Shown here: piece by piece, positions 1-12,784 of the stretch
How positions within the stretch are numbered: position 1 is the first letter of the stretch
How the letters are laid out: every line of letters begins with the position of its first letter
NCBI GenBank assembly: GCA_947034895.1
Contig: OX344765.1
Location: 48,923,001-48,987,000, forward strand
Reading direction: 5' to 3'
Source: Rhytidiadelphus loreus
Lineage: Eukaryota > Streptophyta > Bryopsida > Hypnales > Hylocomiaceae
DNA: 64,000 bases
Notes under the pieces: generated by a model
Seen by the model: only the letters and a program-made list of their open reading frames with translations
Told to the model about the DNA's origin: nothing
Databases searched by the model: none
Made by a program: the position numbers and the translations under genes

Positions 1-478
1 TTTTCTAAAACAATCTCACCATTGGGATTAGTACATTTTAATTCCATCTAAGAGATATTAATAATTTAAATTTTCCTTCTATCTTGTACCTACTTCTACT
101 TAACAAATTTTTTTAGAATTAGAATTAAATTTTTTTGTATTTTTTTTCCCTAGAACCTTAACTCAATTTTCCACCATAATGAATTAAAGCTCAAAACTTT
201 GTAGTGCAAAAAATTAAAGTTAAGAAGGTTCAAAGTCAAATAATCTAGTCCCGCAATGTGTTGAAAAACTTGTTTTTCTCACTTTATACACATATATCTT
301 GCAATATGTGTAGTCAAAATTTCTGATTTTCTTTCACACATTCTCATACTAGTTAGGTGTAAGATCCTATGGTAAAATGTGCAAAAGAAAAACAATTTTC
401 AAAGTTTGTTACTTTGTTGTAGAAATGGTAGTTTTGAATGTCTTTTCACAAAAAAAAAGGGCCTTGGTCCTTTGGGGG
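1..478 (+). mobile_element. TTAA-flanked TIR element, family 1, copy truncated by window start
   Basis: The right terminus reads GGCCTTGGTCCTTTGGGGG and is followed by TTAA at 479-482. The body matches the copy at 15356-16280 in the same order, including the stretch 'caccattggg' near the left and 'cacacattctcatacta' further right. The left end lies outside the window. No coding capacity is seen, so this is a non-autonomous copy. Confidence 0.6.
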
Positions 479-482
479 TTAA

Positions 483-1800
483 GAGGATGTGACATAAGGT
501 AAGTATACTGAATTACAATCCTACCTTGTATCCTTGTTGCATTATAATGCATCCTATCTTCATTTTAGAACTAAAATCTTAAATTGCCACTGTTTTCCTA
601 TTCAAATGGCATAAATCTCATCAAACAAGAATGACTATTCTAGATTTAGATTCTAAATTAAAGAAGATGTATACATAGTGGTGCAATTTGGTAGGGTTTA
701 CAATTAGGTATAATTACCTTATTTCAAAGGTTGGGGCAAACCAATCCATAATCTTTGGCTTCAAGGGATCTTATAGTTAGAATTGCGTATTTTATTTATT
801 TCTTTTAAAATAATTTTTCTATCCTTTGATTCTAGACTTAGATATTTTAAATTTTTGATTCCAAATATAAACTTCATATTTCCATCTATCATAAGTATTA
901 ATAAATTCATGTATTTTTATCATGGGGTGATTAGTTTGTTGTACATGTTAGTTGTCCCATCTTGATTTTAAAGTGGCGAAGTCAACTAAAAAATGATCCA
1001 ATTATTAGATGAATAAATAAATGTTTTTTACTATATGAATTAAGAAATGTTGTTCATTAGACATTTTTGTCTTCCACGGTACTACAAAAATAAAAATAAC
1101 TTAATGTAGATCTAAGAAAATTTGGAAGTGAATTAGAAGATGGAGGTTATTAATTCTTCTAATAGAGAATGAAACGAAGCAATTAGATTTGGAAAATACA
1201 ATTGCATGCTATAGTTATGCATGTTTCTATACGGATACATATGCTAGTCTCCATATATAATACATGGAAATAATTGCAAAAGATGCTTCCCTTTTGTGTC
1301 TCGAATAGCATTGGTGGATTTTTGGGAGAAAATGAATACAAAGATGGCACAAGTAGATAGGAATTTTCTGGAATAAAGGTGACCTTAAAGAAATATGGCA
1401 TACAATATTGTACAAGGCAATGTTCCCAGTATTTCCATGTATTATTGTCAACAATATGTTTTTCCTTAATCATTTTTCCATCTTTTGTTGTAGATGCTAG
1501 ATTCAACTATTTCTATGTAAGTGTTGATCAATTTCAAGGAAACACAATTGAACTTGTATCAATTTTGAGTGGAAGGTTTTACGGAGTATACATTTACTTC
1601 TATGTTGAGTGTTTATTGAACAAAGCATATATGTATATTCATACATTGAAGATGTATTTTTTAGTGTTGATTGCTTTGAATGAATCAGTAACCACTAAAT
1701 GTCCAAACAACGTTTTTTTTGGCAACATAGCAATTTTGGGTAGCTCACTACAGACGGAATTTTTATTTTTTTTCTTTGAAAATTTCACACAATGTATATC
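483..1800. other. AT-rich intergenic DNA
   Basis: Only short AT-driven open frames occur here, with no recognisable domain, splice pattern or codon bias. I see no gene or RNA. Confidence 0.6.
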
Positions 1801-1819
1801 CAAAGAGTAGCTTTGAAGC

Positions 1820-2635
1820 CGAACAATTTTCATAACTTTTGACTACATGGTTCAAAAGTTATTGCATGATATGTAATTTTTAGTGTGCGGCGGGCAACCT
1901 GGGCAAAAAAAAAACTTCTTTGAAAATCACTTTTAAAAATAAATAAAAATTGAAATTGATTCTCTATATTTGTATTTATGTGGTAAGCTTTGAATTATTC
2001 CATTTTGATTAATGAGATGAAAGTTATGAGGAATTTTAGTTTGGGTTAGTTTGTGGGTAGTTATGGAATTTCTACTCTAAAATAAACTTTGGAGTCCTTT
2101 ATTTAACTCAATTTTTTATATTTTTGGAAAAAAATAAAAACTTTAGGTGTACATTGCTTATTACAAAATTACAACCATTGGGATTGGTATTTTTCAATTC
2201 TACAAATAAATTGTTAACAATTTAGTATTTTTAATCACTCACTACTTATTTCTACTTACTATTTTTTTCCTATATATTGTACAATTTCAAATGATCTAAA
2301 ATTTTTCAAGCATGTAGCCAACTTGACTTGACGAATGAATCCAAAGAGTAACCACCATTTTGGACAATTTTTCATACAAATGTGACCTTGTGAAGTGCAG
2401 CCGCCCGTATTTTCACAGGGCCCCAAAAGGGATTTTTGTCACTTCAAATGTTAATATCTTGCAATCTACACGGTGGAAAATTCTGAAATTTTTTCCACAA
2501 CTTTTCAAGCTATTTTACCATAAGATCGTACAGTTATATGTGTCCAGAAATGTTTTTCATCTAAAATTTGTTGCTTGTAAATGCAAGGGCAGTTTGGAAA
2601 ATTTTGGTGAAAACATAGTCTTTGACGTTTAGGGG
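1820..2635 (+). mobile_element. TTAA-flanked TIR element, family 1, diverged copy
   Basis: The right end reads GTTTAGGGG followed by TTAA (2636-2639). The internal order of motifs ('accattggga', 'tatcttgcaatct') parallels the copies at 1-478 and 15356-16280. The left end is degraded, so the start is approximate. Confidence 0.45.
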
Positions 2636-2639
2636 TTAA

Positions 2640-4900
2640 AAAGTCCTCAAAGTAAATAATTTGTTTATTTGCTAATGCTACAAGCATGTATTTGTGCATT
2701 TTCATATGTTCATGTCAACAATATTGTATACACTATCAATCAATTCTAAATTCTAACAACAACAATAGTGAATCGTCCTAATCTTTTGCTTATCCATTGT
2801 CTATCACTCGTTTGTCAATTTGGTACAATTACTTTCTTCACTTCAACTCTTTTGTCCTTAGGGATCCCACATTTGCTAAAGATCTTGTCTATATTCTTGT
2901 TCTCACCAAAACAACTCTAGGACTTGAAGGGTTAAGTAGACATAGAATAGATAATTAAAGATAGATACAATTAAAATCCCCTTAATACCATGAACATTTG
3001 ATATTTGAGCATGGTTTCTATTAAGAGTTCAATTTTTTTTATGCCTCTTATTGGAAGATAAAAGGGAATTTTTGATCAATTCTTTTAGCAAGCATTCATT
3101 AGGCATTATATGAATAGATAATGAATTTCCAAAGTATTGAAAGTTCTTGTATCTAAAATTGACTCTATATTCATTGTATAATGTAGAAGTCAATCTTGCA
3201 AGTTGCAAATAGGTATAGTTATCATCCAAAAATAAACTTTATATATTTTTTAATATAAACTTGTCTTGATTTTTGTTAGGTCTTGTTGGAAATTGAAACA
3301 AAATACCTATTGCATCTACATATTTTTTTTAGACACCATATGGTAATACAGATAAACTATAATATTTTCAAACAACAAATTACAAGTGTGCCAAAATTGA
3401 TGTATTGTCGTCTTGTTCATTACTTTTCCAACTAAACATCATATTGGATGTGCAACATCAACTATCCTCAGTTAGACAAGTGTTCAATATATTATATCTA
3501 ACCCTCTTCAATATTTTCAAATATCTTTGAATATTTCAATAATATTTTAGACTATTTAGGAATATTATAGATATATTATAAGAATATGCTCGCATAGTGT
3601 ATAAGAAGGTATATTGAACAACTTGGACGTTGTGGTCTTTATGGGTATCATATTTTATATTTTGTTGAGCAATCAGACATGACAAAAGTGAATTGCCCTA
3701 AGGTTCTCATATTTCTAAGGTTTACATTTTAGGCAAGATTCTAACACAAGATGGGGTTCAAAATAAGATTGAAGTTAGGTGTATTTTCCTTAGTGTCCTT
3801 TGGGTGGAAGAAAAAAATTGAGGTTGAATCATCCATTGCTTTAATCAATATTTATTGGTAACATTTGAAATTCAAACATGACAAAAACATGAAACACCTA
3901 TTGATTTGGTTGCATTTGACTATTATAGAGGGAAGTATTGGAAGTACCATGAACTTTTGGAATAAAATATTCAAAAACAAAATACAACATGGATAATTAG
4001 AAGAGCAATAAAAATATTCTATTCTAAAAAATGTAGGTCTTAAAACATCTATGCTTTGATGTTTAAATTGTTAGAATATATTAAAATTTAAAAGAAATAA
4101 AAATAAAAAAGCTATTTCTAAAAACTTTATGGAGATGAGATGCAACTAATGAAATTATGGAAAGGTCTTTTTTGAGTGTTTAGAAATGCAAATACAAAAG
4201 AGCCTTCGTTGTACCTATTTGGAGGACAAGGATTCTTCTTCTTAGAAATCCTTTGACATGTAGTTGTAACCCTACTGGAGCATGAATGTTTTCTCTAGAT
4301 TTCATCAAAATACCATCGATGGTATTGCAACTGTACATTTGACCACATCCGCTCTAATGGTGATTTTCTTTAAGTATCCAAATGTACCAACTTTTGATCT
4401 TGGTATATACTTTGCATTATAGAAGAAATTCCAATCTTGAAGGGGTTGTTGGTGTGATCATCCTTCACATCATAGTTCACGAATGTCGGCGTGTACTACA
4501 TATAGGATTCCAACTATGGAATTTTGATGTAAGGATGGATATATTTCTGTCATTTTACAATACACACTTTAATTAGATTTCCATTCGTTTGATAGCACCC
4601 TAAACCCTTCAAAATAATTGAAAATAAATAAAACTTCAGGTATACTTATAATTACAAGCACATGTAAAAGACATTTGCATCTCTAGATTGAATTTTAAGT
4701 GTTGCCGTATGTAGGCATGAGCATTGAATAAGCACTTCCTTGATATTGATGGCTCTAGAGTTTGAATGAAATCTAAATACTTTGTCTTTGTAGCATCCAT
4801 CCATATATGCTAGCACCACCGTGTCTTCTTGCATCTCTTGCATGTCTTCCATTTCTACCTAGCATTCACGCTATCCAAGAGTTTATCAAAATTCTATAAG
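2640..4900. other. AT-rich intergenic DNA
   Basis: No gene is seen. All open frames are short and AT-rich and resemble nothing I recognise. Confidence 0.55.
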
Positions 4901-4907
4901 ACATGGT

Positions 4908-5255
4908 TGCTAGCATGTGAGCCTAGAATCTTGAGCATGAGCCTAGAAACCCAAGATCCTATGTTATAGGTACCTATATTATAGGCACCTTCTATAGTTA
5001 TAGGATATTTATATTATAGGTACCTATGTTATAAACATCTTCCATAGTTATAAGATGTTTATATTATAGGTTCATTATTATATTATATGTATCTATGTTA
5101 AATGTACCTATGTTATAGGCACCTTTCATGGTTATGGGATACTTATATTATAAATATGTATGTTCTAAACACCTTCAATAGTTGTAGAGTAACTACTTAC
5201 ACCTAGGCTCCAAGCTTGTTGTAGGCTTGCATTTCTAGGCTCACATGCTAGCATT
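4908..5255. mobile_element. Small TIR element enclosing a tandem repeat
   Basis: CTAGCATGTGAGCCTAG at about 4910-4926 is repeated exactly in inverse orientation at about 5237-5253. Between them lie about four degenerate copies of a roughly 50-bp unit rich in 'ttataggtacctat' and 'ttatattata' (about 4966-5190). This looks like a miniature element whose interior has expanded as a tandem array. No protein is encoded. Confidence 0.5.
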
Positions 5256-5432
5256 ATTGCTCTTCAACGGAATCCAATTATCTTGTAAAGTAGTTTGATT
5301 GTAGGGTGATTGCAAAAAACACCTTCTAATTTTGTTGCATCTTTATAGGACTTATGTTTAGTTTCTTGGAGTACTTTAAACTTAGAAAAACAACTTTTAA
5401 GAAATATGAAAAATATGGACAATATATACACC

Positions 5433-5880
5433 CACTACAACAATGGCAGTGTTTTATGACTGCAAAAATATGACTGAAGATGACTGGCGACTACTCGCAG
5501 TCATATTCTTGGAGGTCAATATCTTGGGGAGAAATATGACTGCAAAATATGACTGCCAGTCATTTTTGGGTCTTGTACTTCACGGGCGTATATTATACGT
5601 CTGTTGGGAACACCAAAGTATTTCATAGGGAACAGTAGGGAACTCGTTTGAGAACATTGAGTTATATTATTGGTCATATTTTCATGGTAGTAACATTTTT
5701 TTCTTTTTGGGCAACCTAAAAAAGACATGAGCAATCAAAAAAAATATAGACAAGCCATTGTTTAAAATTTTGAAACCTAATCACCACTTTTTAAGGGTTT
5801 TGAAACCCTAGCCACCACTTTTTAGGGTTTTGAAACCCTCTCTTCTAATGATTTAAAAAAATTAAGTTTGAAAATGAATG
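5433..5880. mobile_element. CACTA-like element, left part
   Basis: It begins CACTACAACAATGGCAG. Inside are repeated 'atatgactg' motifs and 'gggttttgaaaccct' blocks that recur in reverse at 59.70-60.18 kb. CACTA elements begin CACTA and carry subterminal repeats. The other terminus was not found nearby, so this is probably a deleted copy. Confidence 0.45.
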
Positions 5881-6840
5881 AATATGGTTTTTATGCCTTC
5901 CTTATGTGCAAATAAAACTCCTCATAACTTTCATCTCATTAGTCAAAATAGAATGATTCAAAATTTTATGCGTGGATATTAATCTATCCAATCAATAAAT
6001 AATAATTAAATATTTAAAAACATATGTATTTTGTTGCTTGCTTTTATATAGAAATTTTAAAAATGCTTATAATTTTGCAATGCTTATTGGAATGGAATGA
6101 AACAAAACCTCATGTAGAACATGATGATTAGGAACTCTACTAAAGTTTATCTAAAAATTTCAGAATATGAAGTCAATATAGCCTCTAAAACCCTCCAAAG
6201 TAGGCTACTTAGTCCATTGTGGGTTATCATAGAAGTATTGCAACTCCAAGTTATTGAGAGCTGTTAGGTAAAGTTAGGGTAGAATTGCCCATTACCACAT
6301 AGATTTGCTATCTAGGTACTTTGGAGAAGCTATTTATCAACTCTTGTATTTTTTAGAGATTGAAAAGTTTGAGAAAAGTCAATTGCAAAAAGAATGCTGA
6401 CATGCTAATAAGAAGTGAATTTTCTATGATTTTTCAAAGCTAAAATGTTAAACTGTGAATAGCCCCTTATTGAAGCATGAGCAAATCCTTGTTAAAGGGT
6501 GGGCTAACGTGTCTGCTCTCTCCAAGTGCATTGCCATAATGATAAAGGATTGTAAAGATTATGGTAATAGATGGGCCACTGATGCAATTGGGGAGGGTCT
6601 TGTAGGTGATGGAATTGGGTGGATGGTGGTATTAGACAATTCTACCTTAGATGCAATCCATGGGCCTCACTACAACAAATGAATTGAAGTATTAGAGATT
6701 CACATCTTACTCAAGTCTACAAGTATCCACAAGAATTATTTAATGAAATGGAAGAAATCTTTTTTATGAGTGTATTTTTTGCCCAAGACCCATAGTTCCT
6801 CCGGACGAGCTTTCTAATAGTGTGGACCTCCTCCAAGAAT
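5881..6840. other. AT-rich intergenic DNA with repeat fragments
   Basis: A stretch near 5880-6000 shares wording with family 1 TTAA elements ('ctcataactttcatctcatt'). No gene is seen. Confidence 0.45.
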
Positions 6841-6872
6841 GATGGTAAGGTAAAAACACCCATTCATTAGAT

Positions 6873-7133
6873 GATATTTGGGGCCTTCGGGAGACCGTTT
6901 CAAGCTTGTTCCCTTCACTATTCCACCCGCAGTGAAGGAACGTCCAGTTGTTAGAAAAAAAAATTCTTCATATGCAAAAAAAAGTTGAAAAAAATAAATT
7001 AGAGAAATGAAGTGGCAACCTCTCGGCCACGTAGGACCGCTTATGTGTCACTACAAAAGTCACATTCCGTGGTTATCACATTCCATGGTTATCACAACAT
7101 TATAACTCGTGGTCTCTCGGAGGCCCCAAATCT
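6873..7133. mobile_element. Small TIR element (ATTTGGGGCC type)
   Basis: ATTTGGGGCCTTCGGGAGAC at the left is matched in inverse orientation by GTCTCTCGGAGGCCCCAAAT at the right. A related copy occurs near 19055-19335. It abuts the AAGGTAG-type element that follows. Confidence 0.5.
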
Positions 7134-7135
7134 CA

Positions 7136-7527
7136 TGTAATGCTTCTTCAAACCGCCCTTGTTTTTGGATGAAGAATGGAGATGGGGTGATCCTTAAATG
7201 GATCACTTTAGCAATTGAATGCATCAAGAAAAAATGATTTTTCTATTGCAAGAGCCAATCATTGCCTTTGATTTCCACATATCTCTTTACAAGTTGCAAG
7301 TGGACTGATTTGGGAGACCTATGGTCACAAATAGGTGCATATGCCCTAAATCTTTGAAAATTCATAAGTAATTCAAAAATGCTTGAAAAAAATACAAAAC
7401 CACTTGTGTTAGATTCCACATCCATTTTTCCCTCTCTGAAAAATTATCTAAAAATAATTCTGTCCATTTAGGCCTATGAAAAAGGCGGACCAGACCTTAA
7501 AGGGTCGCTTTTAGAGCATACTACCTT
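7136..7527. mobile_element. AAGGTAG-type TIR element, degraded copy
   Basis: It ends in CTACCTT and shares a long interior with copies at 39111-39528, 56611-57011 and about 61345-61652, including 'agagccaatcattgcctttg' and 'gggagacctatggtcaca'. The left terminus is degraded. Confidence 0.5.
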
Positions 7528-7830
7528 AAGCAATAAGCAATTAGTAATAGAAACGCAATGAATATCTACAAAACTTACAAGATATTTTGATTGTAAAATT
7601 TAAAAAAACAACCCGTAGATACACCAGCCAACAGAGGATACTAGTTCTATACACCACTATCAACAAAAAGTAATCCTATCTGTGATTTTTTTGTATACCT
7701 GTGAGGAACTCCTCTGTGTCATTTGTATTTGAGCAGTCACCTTTGAGGCCTTCTTATTCATCTCTACTCACACATCTTCCATGAATTGAATTCCCGGTAC
7801 GGCAGTGTTGAACATACACCCACTCTCGTA

Positions 7831-10800
7831 CTAACTGAAATGCATCCCCAGCCTTGAAGGAGGAAACTGTCTCACACGCTTCAATCGAGCTTGCCAGGCC
7901 TTGAGAGAGGTCTCGAACGAGACTTCCGCGTCGATTCTTCTTGGGAAGTTATTAATGTCAGTTGTAAATTGGTGCTCTTGATCCGCCTTGTTTTTGTTCT
8001 CGGAGATCAACCTCAACCAGGAGCCTGCCACTACTGAATCCTTAATCCATGTCATGACTTTTTCCAACTTTCGGTCGTAGCTCAAGAATCTTGTCCACGC
8101 AGTCAATTGCTCGGGGTCCCCCATGTACTGCAGCATGAGGGCTTCATCGGAATTCAGACCCTCCTGGAAACAGCAGTGTCTCAACCAAGTCTCGATTGTG
8201 CAATCCTCCAACACCATTCGGGGAGCTACCACCAACCACAAGTCGTGAAGAGCTTGGCAAAGATTCTGGTCACAAGGCTTTGGGACCACTGACGTGATCA
8301 TGTCAGGCAGTCTTTGTTGGTTGCAAACACAGCAGCTGCTCTTTAGGAACACCAACTCGTCCACAACGTATCGCATGAGGTCAGTTAAGAGCTCCCCGTC
8401 TGGGAATTCGTATCCATTGTTGGCTTTCTCGCGAACGACATTCTGCAGATAACTGCGAACTAGATGAGGAATGTAGCACGACAAGCCTATCACCGATGGA
8501 GCATCTTCACTGGGCCACTTGGGCGCCCCCTGGTCCGTAGAGATTCGAACTTTGCCATCGAGCAAACTTTGACGCGGGTTGGTTGAGTCGAGGAAGATCT
8601 CGATTCGGAGAGGTGAGGCACGTGAAATGCCGGTAGAGAGGGTGGCGATGTCATCTTCCATGAACGAACCCACTTGGAACCTCAACTCGATTGAGCTTCT
8701 GCATTGTACGTGCACACTCCGTCAGTACACGTCTTTATAGGGTTTTCAAAGGTGATATAACAAGACATACAATATGTTCCTAGTGAAAGTACACAGATAA
8801 ATCTGCCATTAGAAACAGCCCAGAAATAAATACCCTGCTTCTCATACTCATGTGAATGGTTGAGAACAAACTATTGCTAGGATTACCAATAAATTTGAAT
8901 ACACCGATGGATCAGAGGACAACAACGAGCACCTTGATTTGTTGAATTTGCAAGAACACCACTGAAGCACGCCTCCGTCCACAGCAGCTGTCATTACAAA
9001 AGAGCGAGACACACTCGCAGTGTCTGCATCACATGCAGGTTCCTCAGTAAGCGTTTCAAGCTGCAATGGTTGCATCTTCTTGCTCACTGTACAACAACCC
9101 AATTCCAAAAAAATCGTGTTAGCTAATTCACAAGGGATTACAAAGTAAGAAGACGTCTGCTTTTATCAGCATCTTGATAATTGAACAGAGTGTGGAAACT
9201 TCATCGCCATTTCATGTTTCATGTGTAACTGCACTATAAGGTCAGGGAGAGGCCCCGGACCCGAGGGAATGACATGTTGCACTAAGATCACGCAAAACGA
9301 CATTTGTGCCTAGGATGACCTATCTTTGACAATTAGCTGAGGGTGTTGTTTAGATAATTCAGAGTCCTTTGACGTCTCGGAAAGTCTTTCTGAATCACCT
9401 GCTCACAAACACCAGTTTTCTAACGCTGGTTTCGTGATAGCGGCTATTACCCCCGGAAGTGGCCCAATGGCCCAAATTGGTCGCTTCCGTAAGTGTTGAA
9501 ATAATCATCAACAAAATGTACCAACACGGAAAGAAGAAATCATACCCTATATTTTTGAACGATAGAAATTATATGTTTTGCAAGCAACTACAATCTACTT
9601 TTAGCTTCCAAAGCGGACTTCCTACTTTCAGCTTGGGCACTTAGGGTTGAACATGAGTCTGGCATTGACTACTCAAGATCTAGGTCAACGAAAGAAAATC
9701 ACCAAAGTAAAAAATAACCGGGCATACGTACCAGATGAGAGACCATCACGGTCAGTCGAAGTCGACCAACCTGAATTTGAAGACGACCAGCTTGCCAAGC
9801 GCTTTAACACCGTAGACTTCCGTGATTCATTCCCATCAACGCTCTGTTCCTGCACAATGAATATTCAAGGAGGTTTATAAGTACATTAAGGCATTAAGCC
9901 ATCTGTAAGATTAGCCTGTCAGACACTCAGACCCCTGATATTACTACGGGGCGTAAGTAATGTTCAAAAACATTGTTCATTGTCCAAACTCTTTAGAATG
10001 TGTGGATGGCCTTCAATTTCCATCCACAACCATACGTCAGGTGCCTCAACACAAGCCCAGAAACGAAAATACAACTTGATACTAATAAGTTGGCGTGAAT
10101 CAGGAGTCTATTACCTGGCCTGTGGAGGACGAGCTGACTGCACAGTTCAAGCTCAAGCTTAAAAATTCGTTGACAAGATATGAGCAGCCGTTACATCCAA
10201 ATGGATCACGCTCTCGGAGCATCATGCTCAAACTCTCTGCATCCGAAATGCCTGGCCCGAGAATGTCATCCTCCTCCTCTTCCACATCACTGCATTTTGC
10301 ACCACGCACAAACTCCCAGCTGCTCGTTGAGGACGCGTCCATTCCCACGTCAGATTGCCTACCACTACCAGCTTGGATCAATTCGCCAGTAGAACCATCG
10401 TTTCTATCCTCCCAACCATCGAATTGAATGAGGTCATCCGATGAGAACCCACTGATGTAACGACGACTGCTCATATCCTCTGGAGGAGCAGACATACGCT
10501 CATCTTCTGGGTTTAAGGATGGTCCTGTAATGGAACCCTCTGGGCTGGCCATCCGGATTCCTGAGCTTGTATTGAACTCGAAGCAATCATCCGTTTCCAT
10601 TGGGTCTTGGGATTGTTCTTCTCCTTTGAAGGTGGGGTCGAGTACACTGTGAAGCATCGTTGCACAGAGCTTAGCAGCCACTGAGGTTGCTTCTGCAGCT
10701 ACCTGGCATTTCGTTGCTGCATCTCTCGCTTGCCGCCGAACCCAGGCATAAGATTTCCTTCTCTCGATGTTAAACGAGCGTAACTCCTCCATGCCCTACA

Positions 10801-12753
10801 TAAAAGGATCCACCAGGTTACCAATGGACCAGACAGTCGTTCCCAAGTAAAATCTACACCGATATGACCTTCTTAAAAGGAGCTGCAATCACGTTGGACC
10901 AAGCTTCTAATTCAAGGAAAAGTAGAAAATCCAACATGCTCCACTTCACTGACATCTTTCTTTGGTATAGTTCCTCACAGCTTGAGTTCAAAAATAAAAG
11001 CATTGGTACTCAGCCAACTACTAGGGCGTGTCACGATGGGTTACTGGTTTATTCCATTTCCTGGTGATTACTTACAAGTGATTCCAAGTGTATACGCATT
11101 CTCTCATTGGTGCAAACCTGAAAGACCCATAAAAGTTTTGGAGATTGCTAGTGTCTTGCCACCCAAGGTGGAGTCCAAACTTTTGTGGGTCTTTTGATGT
11201 CCTCTCCAATAAGAGAATGCCCACACAGTCTGCCTACAAATTTAGAATCATAGGGAAGCAATCATCAAGAAATAGAATCAACTAGCAACCCATCGTGGCA
11301 AGTGTAATTACTGACAAAGGCAATGCAGCTAACAGTGAAAAGAGTGGGCAGTCAACATTGCTCTAGAATGTAATGAAGGTGGCATGGCTGATACTGCAAG
11401 GTTTTGATAACAGACGGAAAAAAATTGTACTAGAATCAAACCAAAGCAGCACAGACGTGGACAGAAGAATTATACCTCCATGTCATAAAAGTAGGCGTCA
11501 TCATAGTCGGAATCTTCCGCAATTGATTGAAGAACGTGTTGGTTTGCGAGATAGACAGCACTAAATCCTAGAATTGCGTCCAACACATCTGCAATACCTA
11601 TTGCATTCCGCAAACTGTTCACACAATTCAGAAAAGGTGCATCAAATTTCATTCCTATAATCTCCGCACGCTTCTTCTGTGACATAGTTCGTCGAAGTGT
11701 TGGCATTGCTGTTGGTGTGACCTCTGCAGTGAAATTGCTCACAACTCAGGAAATTTGCACAACATTCTTTCATAGCCACGCACTAATCCACATCTCATGA
11801 CTCCCACAAGGTTCTACTTGCAAGAGCACCTGCATGTTAAGGTACAGACACCCAAAATCGCCACCGACCCAAAATCGCCGCTCTAAAGCTTAGAAATGGG
11901 TGTACATTGATTAAAGGATGTACAACAGGACCGCCCCTTACGTCAGGGAAGACAAAGAGATCCCAGGGAACGTGAACAACGTTATGTTCATAGCATTTGC
12001 ATACGATATCCAAATGAGGCATTCTCTGGTACAGTGGAGCCACTTTCATTTACCAACAGACCATCAGTAAAAATTTGACCCGTCTAATAATAGTAACTAC
12101 CCAACGTGGCGATTTTGGGTGACGCCCACCTTACTACAAGCTCAGAATTAAACACCAATTTAGGTCAGATTTCAAATCCAAAATCCAGAGAGAATTGACC
12201 AGTCTAATAATAGCAACTGTGTTCTGAGGCAAAAGTAGCAATTTTCGGTGTCCCTACCTTACGATATACTCACAATGAAAAAAAAAATTAGGTCAATTTG
12301 CGAATCAATTTCAACCCTAAAATACATACCTCCTCCAGAAGTGAAGAAGCGTGACACCACGGACATGTCCACCCCTCCTTCCAGCGACAATTGCAATGCC
12401 TCCATTTCGGCACTGGCAGGGCAGACTTGAAGAACACCACTTCCATGTGGAGAACGAAGAGCCACTCGAAATCCAGAGCGCGATACTAGCAACCAATCCT
12501 CTTGCCTCTCACAGTAGCCGGTGTACCCTGACGGAGGAGTCAAGTCCCACTCCAGCGTCCCAATCAAAATGGTCGCTGCGCCTCGGTCCGTCTTCTTCAA
12601 CCACGACCCCTCCACGAGCTCCGAATACTCTTCGGGTCGGGACTGCGGCGCTGCCTTCGATTTCCAGATGGTGAAGTCCACCGCCAGCTTCTCCTCCACT
12701 GTTGCCCATGACACTGTGCGGGTCGGCATCTCGTGATGTCACGATCGAAGCAC
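7831..12753 (-). CDS. PARP6/PARP8-like protein, predicted without ADP-ribosyltransferase domain
   Basis: Six coding exons on the minus strand: 12730-12330 (ATG at 12729), 11723-11476, 10795-10115, 9849-9732, 9086-8933 and 8698-7831. All have GT/AG borders and phases 1, 0, 0, 1 and 2 agree, giving 822 residues. Residues 1-134 are unrecognised. About 290-480 are acidic and serine-rich, probably disordered. From about 535 the protein resembles PARP6/8: a segment around SFMEDDIATL, then LLTDLMRYV (637-645), C656-C-V-C659 and C676-x4-C681, matching the family's CxxC...Cx4C region ahead of the catalytic domain. About 140 further residues follow, with no recognisable H-Y ADP-ribosyltransferase motif before the stop. 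A 5' leader exon piece (12753-12730) begins after a TTGTGGCAG acceptor. The family's usual role is mono-ADP-ribosylation; here catalysis is doubtful. It could also be truncated, or continue beyond a long intron. Gene structure is fairly sure; the family call is moderate. Confidence 0.6.
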
Positions 12754-12784
12754 CTGCCACAATCAGAATTCGATTAGAACTGTC

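Noticed and set aside
1379..1810. 143-codon plus-strand frame
   Set aside because: AT-rich, with overlapping minus-strand frames, no domain and no neighbouring exons.
9647..9880. 77-codon plus-strand frame
   Set aside because: It lies opposite exon 4 of the minus-strand PARP6/8-like gene, whose splice borders and phase fit; the plus frame is a shadow.
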